From a virus: a stretch of 64,000 nucleotides of DNA. Position numbers and translations under genes: made by a program. Positions 33,396-41,666 of this stretch are shown in pieces (position 1 is the first letter of the stretch; each line of letters opens with the position of its first letter). The stretch lies in the IMG/VR virus record IMGVR_UViG_3300046499_000680, positions 1 to 64,000 of that record; one strand, given 5' to 3'. The notes beneath the pieces were generated by a model, which did no database searches, was not told where the DNA came from, and saw nothing but the letters and a program-made list of their open reading frames with translations.

Positions 33396-34189
33396 GTAAG
33401 CGACCGAAGCCGCTGGTGGTCATCCCGACCTACCTGACCAACGAGGAGGGCCGTCAGGCCACGGAAGACGCGATCACGTCGGTGCGGAAAACCGCTGGCG
33501 ATGGGGTCGGCATCCTGCTCGTTGACGACGGTTCGCCCGAGCCGGACCTGATGACCGAAATCGAAAACATGCAACTGGAGTTCGAGGTACACAGGAAGTC
33601 CAAAAACTCTGGATTCAGCAAAACCGTCAACGTCGGATTGAGGCGCGCGTTGCAGGAAGGTCGCGACGCGGTGCTGATGAACGCCGACGTGGAGATCATC
33701 ACGCCGGGCTGGGTCCGGCAGTTCCGCTCGACCCAGGACCAAAGCTCCCAACCGGCGGCCGTCGTCGGTGCGCTCCTGCTCTACCCGAGCGGCTTGATCC
33801 AGCACGGCGGCGTCTACTTCTCCCTGCTCACCCGCACCTTCGACCACCTCTACAAGTACGGGCCGATGAACCTGCCGGAGGCGCTGAAGAAAAGCATCTG
33901 CCCGGTCACCGGGGCGCTCCAGTACATCCGCCACCGGACCCTGGAGACCATCGGCCTCTACGACGAGAGCTTCTACATGGGGTGGGAGGACGTTGACTAC
34001 TGCCTTCGCGTCTTCGCGCACGGCGAGCAGTGCGTCTACAACCCCAACGTCCGCGCTTACCACTTCGAGTACATGTTCCGGGGCAAGCCTTCGCCGAAAA
34101 TTGCGGACTGGCAGGCGAAATCCTGGATGTACCTGTGCGAGAAGTGGAAGGATCAGAGCTTCAGCGACCTCGTTCCGACGATCTGGTGA
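33392..34189 (+). CDS. Family 2 glycosyltransferase (rhamnosyltransferase-like)
   Basis: 265 residues from GTG 33392. The GT-A fold is clear: LVVIPTYLTNEEGR, LLVDDGSPEP, the NSGFSKTVNVGLRRA block of rhamnosyltransferase-like enzymes, a metal-binding NADVEI (D-x-D type), and the acceptor-side GLYDESFYMGWEDVDYCLR. It would transfer an activated sugar to a glycan, protein or modified base. First of five glycosyltransferases in the block; no membrane segment, so cytoplasmic. A diverged copy of the repeated element is at 33572. Confidence 0.8.
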   Translation: MSKRPKPLVVIPTYLTNEEGRQATEDAITSVRKTAGDGVGILLVDDGSPEPDLMTEIENMQLEFEVHRKSKNSGFSKTVNVGLRRALQEGRDAVLMNADVEIITPGWVRQFRSTQDQSSQPAAVVGALLLYPSGLIQHGGVYFSLLTRTFDHLYKYGPMNLPEALKKSICPVTGALQYIRHRTLETIGLYDESFYMGWEDVDYCLRVFAHGEQCVYNPNVRAYHFEYMFRGKPSPKIADWQAKSWMYLCEKWKDQSFSDLVPTIW

Positions 34190-34200
34190 AAGGACAAGCG

Positions 34201-34920
34201 ATGCCGACCAACAAGAACTGGTGGGAATACGACGAGCTGCCCTCGGGGGAGCCGTACGACTGGGTAGGTCAGTCACACGGGGACTCCGCCGCCGCGCGCG
34301 GTGACTCGCCCTACGACAACCTCGACTTCCACCTCGACCTCGGCTGCGGCACCCTGCCCAAGGCCCGGCTGGGGATCGACCGCTTCCCCGGCAACGGGGT
34401 CGGGATGCTGCTGGACCTCGACGCGATGATCCCGGCGTCCTTCGGGACGCTGGACAGCGACGGCGAGAAGGTCCTTCAGCGCACGCTGGAAATGTTCAAC
34501 CAGATGGCGCTCGGCGGCGAGCGGTTCACCACCGGCCTGCCGTTCCCGACCGGCTCGATCGAGTCGATCATCAGCCACCACATGATGGAGCATCTGAGCA
34601 GCCGGGGATTCATCGCCCTGATTGACGAGTGCCACCGCGTGCTGAAACCCGGCGGCATCCTGCGCGCGATCACGCCGCTGTTCCCGTCGCGGTCGGCGGT
34701 CGAGGACCCCGATCACAAGCTCTGGATCATGGAGGGGACGTTCGAGACCTTCTGCGGCGCCCCCGACGGCTCGCACTGGCACGAATCGTTCTCGCGGCCC
34801 TACACCGAGAGCCGCTTCGAGATGGTGGACAAGGACTTCACCGCGCCCGTGTCGCCGGAGGAAGCCTGGGGCGACAACGACGTGCGGGAGATTCGCGTCG
34901 CGCTAAGGAAATACGAGTAG
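34201..34920 (+). CDS. SAM-dependent methyltransferase 1
   Basis: 239 residues, ATG after AAAGGACAAGCG. Class I methyltransferase features: HLDLGCGTLPKARLGID (motif I, binds SAM), MLLDLD (acidic residue), SIESIISHHMMEHL, and VLKPGGILRAITP. The short fold and HMMEHL segment resemble methyltransferases of sugar and glycan pathways. It lies between two glycosyltransferases, so O-methylation of a sugar is likely; DNA methylation is not supported by any target-recognition domain. Confidence 0.75.
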   Translation: MPTNKNWWEYDELPSGEPYDWVGQSHGDSAAARGDSPYDNLDFHLDLGCGTLPKARLGIDRFPGNGVGMLLDLDAMIPASFGTLDSDGEKVLQRTLEMFNQMALGGERFTTGLPFPTGSIESIISHHMMEHLSSRGFIALIDECHRVLKPGGILRAITPLFPSRSAVEDPDHKLWIMEGTFETFCGAPDGSHWHESFSRPYTESRFEMVDKDFTAPVSPEEAWGDNDVREIRVALRKYE

Positions 34921-35661
34921 ATGGACATATCCCTCCTGATAACGACGCACCAGCGCGCCCACCTGCTCGAACAGAGCCTGGACCGCCTGCTGGGGCTGAC
35001 GTTGCCCGCCGAGCTGATCGTCGTGGACGACGGCGGCGACGACGCGACGCCGGAGATCGTCGCCGAGTTCGGCACCCGATCGGGAGTGGAGACCACCTAC
35101 ATCTACACGCACAACCCCGGCGCCCAGCTCTGCTCGCACGCCCGCAACGTCGGGATCAAACGGGCGAAGTACGACTGGATCGTGACCTCGGAGCCGGAGC
35201 TGTGTTTTCGCACCGACGCGCTGGCGCAGTTCCCGGAACTCCAGTCGCGACATCCGAAGATGGTCATCTCGACCGGCCGAGTCTTCTTCGCCCCGGACGG
35301 CGCGGCGCCGGTCTTCGAGGGCGAGCCGGGCTGGGAGGTGGCCCACGTCTGGACCGCGCCGCACGCCGCGCTCTGGAAGCGGGAGTGGCTGCTGGCGGTC
35401 GGGGGCTGGGACGAGGGCTTCCCCGGCGCCTGGGGCTGGGATGACACCGACCTGCTGACCCGGCTCCGGCTCAGCGGCCACGGCCAGTACATCGCCCCGG
35501 AGATCGAGGCGGTCCACCTTTGGCATCCGCTCGGCGGCGACACCGACTCCCAGAACGAAGAATATTTCCGGGCAAGGTCGTTCATCGTTGACGAGTCAGA
35601 CCTGACCGATCTGGTCGCGAATAAGGAGGGGGAATGGGGAATCGCAAAACCCCGGCCGTAG
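34921..35661 (+). CDS. Family 2 glycosyltransferase
   Basis: 246 residues, start directly after the previous stop. ISLLITTHQRAHLLEQSL, ELIVVDDGGDD and NPGAQLCSHARNVGI are the nucleotide-sugar-binding half. VTSEPELCF replaces a canonical D-x-D with SEPE, so metal dependence or activity may be altered. The C-terminal GGWDEGFPGAWGWDDTDLLT is a strong family 2 acceptor-site motif. It overlaps the second methyltransferase by 28 bases. Confidence 0.75.
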   Translation: MDISLLITTHQRAHLLEQSLDRLLGLTLPAELIVVDDGGDDATPEIVAEFGTRSGVETTYIYTHNPGAQLCSHARNVGIKRAKYDWIVTSEPELCFRTDALAQFPELQSRHPKMVISTGRVFFAPDGAAPVFEGEPGWEVAHVWTAPHAALWKREWLLAVGGWDEGFPGAWGWDDTDLLTRLRLSGHGQYIAPEIEAVHLWHPLGGDTDSQNEEYFRARSFIVDESDLTDLVANKEGEWGIAKPRP

Positions 35662-36329
35662 ACCCGGCCGAGAAGTTCTACGCCGACCAGCTTCAGGCGG
35701 AGGTCGATACCTGGTGCATCGAGGACGAGGACCGGCGCCATGAGAAGTTGCAGCGCGAGCGCATCCGGCATCCGAAACTGATCCGGGACCTCAAACTCGA
35801 CCAGCTCGACACCCACCTGATGGACGTGCTGGAGATCGGCGGCGGCCCCTGCCCGGTCACCGACCTGCTGGAGTTCGACACGCGGATGGTGGTCGATCCC
35901 AACACCGACGACTATGCCCGCTACTTCCCCCTCAGCGAAACCGAACACTTCACGATGCGCGTGGAAGAAATGGGCGACGACTTCGAGGAGCGCTTCGACC
36001 TGATCGTCTGCACCAACGCGCTCGACCACGTTCAGATTCCGGTGGCGGCCGTGGACCGCATCCGCAAGATGGTGAGGCCCGGCGGCTACGTGGCGATCAT
36101 GTGCGCCGAGAACAACGCACTCACCAACCCCCACCCCTGCCACACTCACAACCTGACGGCGAAGCAACTGCATCGCTGGTTGGACCCTGAGTTCGAGACC
36201 TGCTGGGAGTTGAACTTCGCCGAGCATGGTTACCGCTACGGGTGGGTGGAATACCAGGGCAAACGCGGCCAGCCAGCCTTCGCCTTGCTGATGCGCAACT
36301 GTGCTGGATACCCCGAGAGGAGACCCTGA
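35634..36329 (+). CDS. SAM-dependent methyltransferase 2
   Basis: 231 residues, start within the previous gene after GGAGGGGGA. LMDVLEIGGGPCPVTDLL (motif I), MVVDPNTDDYARYF, FDLIVCTNALDHV and VRPGGYVAIM define a class I methyltransferase. The His-rich NPHPCHTHNLT block after motif VI is typical of sugar methyltransferase-like enzymes. Probably decorates the product of adjacent glycosyltransferases. Confidence 0.75.
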   Translation: MGNRKTPAVDPAEKFYADQLQAEVDTWCIEDEDRRHEKLQRERIRHPKLIRDLKLDQLDTHLMDVLEIGGGPCPVTDLLEFDTRMVVDPNTDDYARYFPLSETEHFTMRVEEMGDDFEERFDLIVCTNALDHVQIPVAAVDRIRKMVRPGGYVAIMCAENNALTNPHPCHTHNLTAKQLHRWLDPEFETCWELNFAEHGYRYGWVEYQGKRGQPAFALLMRNCAGYPERRP

Positions 36330-37069
36330 TGTTTGCCACCGCCTGCGTCCTGAGCTACGAACGGCCCGACTTCCTCAAACAGTCGATCGAGACCATGATC
36401 GCGAACGCCGACTGGCCGCTGGAGATCATCGTCCACGACGACGGCTCCCGCGACCCTCGCGTCAACGCCCTGCTCCAAGCCCTCCTCGCTGAAGGGAAAG
36501 TCTCGACGGTGATGCTCAACGCCCCCGGCCACAACGAGGGCCAGGGCATCGCGCTCAACCGGATGTTCAACGCCGCGCAGGGCGACCCGATCATCAAGCT
36601 GGACCAGGACCTGGTTTACCAGCCGGGCTGGCTGCGCGAGTCGGTCCACGTCCTCGAAGCCAACCGGGCGCGGATGCAGGACCCGAACAACCCGCTGGAG
36701 GGCGAGCCTGCGATCGGCGCGCTCGGCCTGTTCCGGTACCCGGCCGAGCCGGTGCGCTACGAGGACATGTTCATCCAGCACTGGGGCGGCGAGTGGGAGG
36801 AGTGCAAGGATTTCGTCGGCTCGGCGATGGTCATCCCCCGCGATGCCTGGGAGGCATTCGGCCCCTTCGACCACCACTCCGACGCCTTCGCCGAGGACCG
36901 CGAATTCAAGATGAAACTGCGGACTGAAGGGCTGGCGCTGGCGCTCCCGAGCGGCGGCGATCTGGTCGTCAACGTCGGCTTCGGCGTCGGTCCGTCAACC
37001 GTCGTCGTGGACCACGGCACCGTCGCCGGAATCCACCACGGACCACACATCATCGGAGGAGGAGCATGA
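36329..37069 (+). CDS. Family 2 glycosyltransferase
   Basis: 246 residues from the ATG overlapping the previous stop. TACVLSYERPDFLKQSIET, LEIIVHDDGSRD, IKLDQDLVYQPGWL (a D-x-D motif) and FGPFDHHSDAFAEDREFKMK are present in the expected order. Segment GHNEGQGIALNRMFN corresponds to the NxGxxxAxN donor-site block. Active-site residues appear intact. Overlaps the next gene by four bases. Confidence 0.78.
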   Translation: MFATACVLSYERPDFLKQSIETMIANADWPLEIIVHDDGSRDPRVNALLQALLAEGKVSTVMLNAPGHNEGQGIALNRMFNAAQGDPIIKLDQDLVYQPGWLRESVHVLEANRARMQDPNNPLEGEPAIGALGLFRYPAEPVRYEDMFIQHWGGEWEECKDFVGSAMVIPRDAWEAFGPFDHHSDAFAEDREFKMKLRTEGLALALPSGGDLVVNVGFGVGPSTVVVDHGTVAGIHHGPHIIGGGA

Positions 37070-38001
37070 ACACTGCCGTCGTCATCCCGGTGGGGCCGGG
37101 CCGCCTGGAGAACCTGGTGCAGGTCCTTCGCTGCCTCTCCCAGCAGACCGTCAAACCCGATCTCGTCGCCGTCATCTGCGACGGCCCCGAGGCCGCCTTC
37201 GAGGTCGATGGCGCCTATGACATCCCGCTCGCGGTCCTCCAGTCGAGCAAGCATGAGCCGGGCGAGGAGCAGCCACGCAACATCGGCGTCCGGCTCGTCC
37301 GCGATCTGGAAGGCCAGGGCAACCAGACCTTCAGCCACGTCTGGTTCCTCGACAGCGACGTGATCGTGGGGCCTGACTGCCTGGAGATGTACGAGGCGGC
37401 GATGCAGGCCGAGCCGATCGACCGAGTGATGGTCGGCCCCTACGACTGGATGCCGCCCGGCGTCCGCGAGCCGATGCCCGACCTGAAGAATGACCCGCGC
37501 TGGGTCAGCTTCGACACGCAGGAGCCGTGGGAGATGCTGCGCAACGATCTGTCTGCGGGGCTGGCCTGCTTCTCCGGCAACCTGATCTGGCCGATCGCGG
37601 AGTTCGAGCGGGTCGGCGGCTTCTGGAACGACCTGCACCACGGCCGCTGCGAGGACGGCGAGCTGGGCCTGCGCGCGGTCTCGATGCAGGTCCCGATCAG
37701 CTACGTCAAAGCCGCGCGGGGCTGGCACCTCTACCACGACTTCGACCCGGAGGTGGTAAAGGCTCGCAACGCCCGCGACGTGCCGATGCTCAACGAACGC
37801 CATCCGTGGGTCGAGGGCGCCGGGCTGTTCGTGGAGGACGCCGACGGCAAACGGTTCTCGGTCAGATGTCCCAACTGCCGTTGCGAGTTCCCGTCGTCGC
37901 AAATCTGGGCGCACAAGGCCGACTGCATCACGCCCGGCGAAGACGAGCCGATCCCGGATGACGCACCTCGCGATTGGGGCGAGGGCGAGGGTCCGAAGTG
38001 A
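37066..38001 (+). CDS. Family 2 glycosyltransferase with C-terminal zinc finger
   Basis: 311 residues, ATG after CGGAGGAGG. AVVIPVGPGRLENLVQVL, FLDSDVIVGPDCL (D-x-D) and VGGFWNDLHHGRCEDGELGL make a family 2 enzyme. It has an unusual C-terminal extension: CPNCRCEFPSSQIWAHKADC (about residue 266) with a C-x2-C...H-x3-C zinc finger, which could bind nucleic acid or the acceptor. That module makes a DNA or nucleoprotein acceptor worth considering. Confidence 0.75.
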   Translation: MNTAVVIPVGPGRLENLVQVLRCLSQQTVKPDLVAVICDGPEAAFEVDGAYDIPLAVLQSSKHEPGEEQPRNIGVRLVRDLEGQGNQTFSHVWFLDSDVIVGPDCLEMYEAAMQAEPIDRVMVGPYDWMPPGVREPMPDLKNDPRWVSFDTQEPWEMLRNDLSAGLACFSGNLIWPIAEFERVGGFWNDLHHGRCEDGELGLRAVSMQVPISYVKAARGWHLYHDFDPEVVKARNARDVPMLNERHPWVEGAGLFVEDADGKRFSVRCPNCRCEFPSSQIWAHKADCITPGEDEPIPDDAPRDWGEGEGPK

Positions 38002-39065
38002 ACGAGGAGCTGGACATCTCGCGCGACGTGCTATTCGTCGGCCTCGGGGCCTCGCCGGTCTGTTACTACCGGGCGATGCTCCCGGCGATGGCCCTCGGCG
38101 CCGACTGGATCGGGCTGAACGGCGAGCCGCCGAAACTGGGCTGGGCGACCGGCCTGGCGAAGGACGAGAACGGCGTGCCGCAGTCGGCGATGCCGGACCT
38201 GTTCCGCTACAAGATCGTCGTCCTCCAGCAGCCGCAGGGACCGAACTGGGTGAAGCTGATCCGTGGCCTGCGCGAGGCTGGGGTGAAAGTGATCTTCGAG
38301 ATTGACGACTACCTCCACGGGATCAAGCACCTGGAGGATCACGACTGGTCGGACAAGTTCGACAACGAGGTGCTGAATCGCTACGAGGAAGCGATGAAAG
38401 CGTGCGACGCGCTGATCGCCTCGACGGAGTGGATCAGGGGCAACTACTCCCACTTCAACAAGCACGCCTTCCTCTGCCAGAACGGCATCGACCTGGGCCG
38501 CTACAAACTCACTCGCCCCAAACGCGACACGGTGAACGTCGGGTGGGCGGGGGCGACCGGGCACCTGAAAGCCATCACCCCCTGGCTCCAGCAGCTCGCC
38601 AACGTGATGCAGGCCAACCCCAACGTCAACTTTGTCAGCATCGGGCAGACCTTCGCCGACGGCTTCAAACCCCACTTTGGCGAGGAGCGGTCGGTGGCGG
38701 TGCCGTGGGCCGCGATCGAGCAGTACCCCAGCGCGATGACCATGTTCGACATCGCGCTGGCGCCGGGCGGCTCCGGCGGCTGGTGGCGCGGCAAGTCCGA
38801 CCTGCGCTGGCTGGAGGCGGGCGCCCTCGGCATCCCCATCATCGCCAACCCGGAGGTCTACCCCGAAATCGAGGACGGCGTGACCGGCATGTTGGCGCGC
38901 AACCCCGAAGACGTGGCGGAAAAGCTGTTCGGCCTGATCGGCGACAAGAGGCTGCGAGAGAAGGTCGGCGAGCAGGCCCGCGAGTTCATCACCGAGAACC
39001 GGAGCATGAAACAGGTCCGGGAGCAGTGGGTGCAGGCGTTTATGGCCGTCGTCAGCGCTGAGTAA
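37998..39065 (+). CDS. GT-B-fold glycosyltransferase
   Basis: 355 residues, GTG start overlapping the previous stop. Two Rossmann-like halves: the N-terminal half (VLFVGLGASPVCYYRAMLPA) and the C-terminal donor domain with VNVGWAGATGHLKAI and EAGALGIPIIANPEVYPEIE, the glutamate-containing donor-binding loop of GT4/GT1 enzymes. FEIDDYLHG (about residue 106) is typical of phage and capsular members. It completes the five-enzyme block. Confidence 0.75.
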   Translation: MNEELDISRDVLFVGLGASPVCYYRAMLPAMALGADWIGLNGEPPKLGWATGLAKDENGVPQSAMPDLFRYKIVVLQQPQGPNWVKLIRGLREAGVKVIFEIDDYLHGIKHLEDHDWSDKFDNEVLNRYEEAMKACDALIASTEWIRGNYSHFNKHAFLCQNGIDLGRYKLTRPKRDTVNVGWAGATGHLKAITPWLQQLANVMQANPNVNFVSIGQTFADGFKPHFGEERSVAVPWAAIEQYPSAMTMFDIALAPGGSGGWWRGKSDLRWLEAGALGIPIIANPEVYPEIEDGVTGMLARNPEDVAEKLFGLIGDKRLREKVGEQAREFITENRSMKQVREQWVQAFMAVVSAE

Positions 39066-39076
39066 GGTCCAGGGCC

Positions 39077-39244
39077 ATGCCAGTTCCGATCCTCGACCCC
39101 GGCGCCGACCCGCAGGAGAAGAAGCGGCTGGAGATGCTGCGTGGCCTCGCCTCCCAGAGCAAGGACGAGCAGAAGAAGAAGCGCCCGCCGCCTCCGCCGC
39201 GCAAGAAGAAGAAGCTGATCCTCCCCGGCGGCGGCGGGTACTAG
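39077..39244 (+). CDS. Small basic, Pro/Lys-rich protein (55 aa)
   Basis: Starts MPVPILDPGADPQEKKRLEM and ends LPGGGGY with Lys/Pro runs between. It follows the last glycosyltransferase by 11 bases and ends three bases before the LexA-like box. Composition is low-complexity; I see no domain. Reality is supported by the tight fit, but the ribosome-binding site is weak (AAGGTCCAGGGCC). Confidence 0.4.
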   Translation: MPVPILDPGADPQEKKRLEMLRGLASQSKDEQKKKRPPPPPRKKKKLILPGGGGY

Positions 39245-39246
39245 CC

Positions 39247-39258
39247 GAACATACGTTC
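39247..39258. promoter_or_regulatory. LexA/SOS-box-like palindrome
   Basis: GAACATACGTTC (in CCGAACATACGTTCTGG) fits the actinobacterial LexA box GAAC-N4-GTTC with strong dyad symmetry. It is upstream of the sigma-like gene, so host DNA damage could control that gene or read-through into it. Confidence 0.55.
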
Positions 39259-39335
39259 TGGGGATTTTTGTCCAGCGCCTGGGCAGAAATCGCGATCGTC
39301 CGACCGGAGTTGCTACCTTTCCCATGCTGCGAAAC

Positions 39336-39395
39336 GGGCTGTGGCCTCGTCCCTCCGAAGGTGGGGGGCATCCGAGGCTGACGGCCCCTTTTTTT
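39336..39395 (+). terminator. Terminator-like hairpin with T7 tract before the sigma-like gene
   Basis: GGGC...CCTCG (39336-39349) pairs with CGAGG...GCCC (39373-39387) across a 23-base loop, then seven Ts run directly into an ATG at 39396. It may end the glycosyltransferase transcript or act as an attenuator of the downstream gene. Confidence 0.55.
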
Positions 39396-40016
39396 ATGCA
39401 CGCTCAGACCGCATCAGACCCGAAGCTAATCCGCCGCTATGAAGGTGTGGTGCGAACGACCGCCTCGATGACTGTGGAACGGTGCGAGGAAGAATTCGAG
39501 GACATCTGCCAGCTCTTTCGGATCAAGGTGTGGATGGCCTTACTGAGCTATGACCCTGCGAAGCTGACCAACGAAAAACCTGACGCCAAGGGTCGTACTC
39601 CTCTGGACAGGTACGTCTTCGCCTGCATCAAAAATCAGCAGAAGGACCTCGAAAAGAAAGTGAAGCACGCCCACCGAGTGACCTATATCGAGGGTCTGGA
39701 CAAGGGGCACGGTGAGCGGTTCGAGGCAGAGTTCCTGGCGGTCTCCGACGAAACGATGTTCATCGCCGCCGAAGACATCGCCCCGCTGATCCCCTCGACG
39801 CTGGACGAGCGCGAGCGCCGGATCGTCACCCTGCTCTACATGGACTTCGACAACGGTGAGATCGGCGACCGGCTCGGCATCAAACGGAAGCAGGTCGCGA
39901 CGATCATCCGGGGCATCCGGGAGAAGCTGGCCGACTGGGCGCCCACGGGCTGGCGGTCGGCGACGGAGCCGCCCCCGCTGGCCCCCGCGTCCGAGCCGAT
40001 GCCGATCGCCGCCTAG
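39396..40016 (+). CDS. Sigma-70-like regulatory protein
   Basis: 206 residues from ATG 39396; the frame also has an ATG at 39324 but that would translate the terminator-like hairpin. An N-terminal helical region (RYEGVVRTTASMTVERCEEE, IKVWMALLSYDP, RYVFACIKNQQKD) resembles sigma region 2. The C-terminal helix-turn-helix is classical region 4: LDERERRIVTLLYMDFDNGE, then IGDRLGIKRKQVATIIRGIR. It probably redirects RNA polymerase or binds DNA, for example for late transcription. Neither start has a good ribosome-binding site. It converges on the next minus-strand gene with a four-base overlap. Confidence 0.65.
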   Translation: MHAQTASDPKLIRRYEGVVRTTASMTVERCEEEFEDICQLFRIKVWMALLSYDPAKLTNEKPDAKGRTPLDRYVFACIKNQQKDLEKKVKHAHRVTYIEGLDKGHGERFEAEFLAVSDETMFIAAEDIAPLIPSTLDERERRIVTLLYMDFDNGEIGDRLGIKRKQVATIIRGIREKLADWAPTGWRSATEPPPLAPASEPMPIAA

Positions 40017-40858
40017 GGCTTCCCGAGCTGCGCGATCCGGTCGTGAACGTCGTGGCCCCGCCGCCGCGCCAGCTCCGCCTTCCGGCGCCGCACGCGGTCC
40101 TTCTCGGCGGCCTTGCGGCCCACCAGGTCCCCGACGCTGTACCCCAGCTCTTTCATCGACTTCAGGGTGTCGGCCATCGCCTCGTCGGTCATCGGGTCGC
40201 GTGCCGAGCGCGCCGGAGGTAGGTCCGGCAGGTCGGGCAGCTCCTCCACGTCCTCGTAGATGCCGATCAGGCCGTGCGTCTTCGCCATCACCGAGTCGTA
40301 GAGGCCGTCGCCGGGGTGAGAGTCTTCCCAGTCGGAGCAGGTTCGGTAGGTCACCACGTCTGGGTGCGCTTCGTAGGTGAGCATCCCGCCCTCCGGGAGC
40401 AGGAAGCCCTGGCGCACGCCGTCGTAGAGCCACGTTTCGAGCTGGTCGTCGTCCTCGAACTCAATCATCGTGGGCCTGACGTGGTAGTCGTAGTCGGCCC
40501 GCGCGAACTGGTCGGCGCTGGGGTCGAGCATGAACCGCCCGCCCGCGATCAGCACAAGGTGGCCCGGCCAGTTCGTGCCTTCTGGGTCTTCGCTGTCGGG
40601 GTCAACCTTGCAGCGCGCGCCGAACGCCCGCTCGTCTGGGTCGGTGGCATCGAATTCTTCGCCCTTCTGTTCCTTCTCCAGCGCGACCTGGTTCAAGCCG
40701 ATGACATCGACGGCGACCGGCATCGCCTTGACCCCGAGCTGGTTCATCAGGTCGCACAGAAGTTTGGTGCTGAGGATGCACGACTCCCGCGTCGAATGGC
40801 GAAGAATCTCACACCTCGCATGCCACATCGCGAAGTACATCAGCGTCGGTTCGTCCAT
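40013..40858 (-). CDS. Transglutaminase-like Cys-His-Asp protein 1
   Basis: 281 residues. Cys27 (RESCILSTKLL, at a helix start), His100 (NWPGHLVLI) and Asp112 (RFMLDPSADQF) appear in the order and spacing of papain/transglutaminase-like enzymes. The N-terminal helix carrying Cys and the central beta strands carrying His and Asp fit that fold. The C-terminal 90 residues are charged and probably helical. Hydrolase, peptidase or amidase activity is inferred. The neighbouring upstream gene has the same triad pattern. Confidence 0.55.
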   Translation of the reverse strand: MDEPTLMYFAMWHARCEILRHSTRESCILSTKLLCDLMNQLGVKAMPVAVDVIGLNQVALEKEQKGEEFDATDPDERAFGARCKVDPDSEDPEGTNWPGHLVLIAGGRFMLDPSADQFARADYDYHVRPTMIEFEDDDQLETWLYDGVRQGFLLPEGGMLTYEAHPDVVTYRTCSDWEDSHPGDGLYDSVMAKTHGLIGIYEDVEELPDLPDLPPARSARDPMTDEAMADTLKSMKELGYSVGDLVGRKAAEKDRVRRRKAELARRRGHDVHDRIAQLGKP

Positions 40859-41391
40859 CAGGGTGAAGCCTTCCGGTCGGAATGGATACGTTCGATCAGC
40901 GCGTGGCCGTGGCGCTTGAACAACACGCTGTACGTCCCGGTTTCTTCCAGGACTTCGTTCAGACCCTCGAAGTCAGCGACCCGAACGCCGAAATAGGTAA
41001 CGGTCTCCTCGGTCGTGCGATCCTGGAGGGTGGGATCGACCAGGGTGCCGTCGTCGGTCACGCACCAGGCATGGTGGATGGGGATTGGGAGACCCGAGGA
41101 CAAGACGTAGCCCTCGCAGTAAGTCAGGTCGGGCACGTCCTCACCGAGCAGGCCGCCGACCTGTTCATCGACAAGGATGAAGGCGTTCATAAAGCACATC
41201 TTTGGCGTCATCTGCTCAACCCACTCCGGGCGGGCATTGGCCGTGAACTCCTCGCCGTACTCCAGAAGGAACGCCTCGACGCTGACGGTATTTCCTCCGT
41301 GCGAGCTGTGGAAGTACGCCATCATTTCGCAGTTCCCTTTGGCGGTGGCGGGGAAGCTCGGGCCGTCGGCTACTTCGATCTTGTCGCTCAT
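40858..41391 (-). CDS. Transglutaminase-like Cys-His-Asp protein 2
   Basis: 177 residues from ATG 41391 (MSDKIEVADG). Cys66 (PKMCFMNAFIL), His107 (IPIHHAWCVTDDG) and Asp119 (TLVDPTLQDR) match the same Cys-His-Asp order as the downstream gene; the HHAWCVTDDGTLVDPT block is typical of phage-encoded transglutaminase-like proteins. It overlaps gene 1 by one base, so the pair is co-expressed. Sequence similarity between the two is limited to the motif regions. Confidence 0.55.
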   Translation of the reverse strand: MSDKIEVADGPSFPATAKGNCEMMAYFHSSHGGNTVSVEAFLLEYGEEFTANARPEWVEQMTPKMCFMNAFILVDEQVGGLLGEDVPDLTYCEGYVLSSGLPIPIHHAWCVTDDGTLVDPTLQDRTTEETVTYFGVRVADFEGLNEVLEETGTYSVLFKRHGHALIERIHSDRKASP

Positions 41392-41666
41392 AGTGGGATC
41401 AGGAGGAAGCGTTTGGTGTGGTTCAGCTCGATCCCCGGCGCGCACTGGCCGCAGAAGATCACCAGCTTGCCGCTCTCCAGGTCGCGGAACATGAACGCGC
41501 CTGCCGTCTTCTCCTCGTCCAGCTCCTGCTGGCAGGTGGAGTTGGCGCAGAGCTTGATCCCGCCGTAGGGCGGCAGCAGCTTCCCGAGCTGGGACCCCGG
41601 CTCGGCGTCGTAATCCTCGGGGACGTGAATCTGGAAGCCGTCGGCGAATCCGTCGTCGGGGGTCAT
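41388..41666 (-). CDS. Small Cys-rich protein
   Basis: 92 residues, overlapping both neighbours by four bases. CANSTC (about residue 40) and CGQC (about 72) form a C-x4-C...C-x2-C zinc site. It sits between the transglutaminase-like pair and the integrase. Probably a small regulator or adaptor; no family recognised. Confidence 0.6.
   Translation of the reverse strand: MTPDDGFADGFQIHVPEDYDAEPGSQLGKLLPPYGGIKLCANSTCQQELDEEKTAGAFMFRDLESGKLVIFCGQCAPGIELNHTKRFLLIPL

Noticed and set aside
39324-39395. Upstream start of the sigma-like gene
   Set aside because: Using ATG 39324 would translate a terminator-like hairpin and T-tract; the 24 extra residues look noncoding. It cannot be ruled out, since ATG 39396 also lacks a ribosome-binding site.
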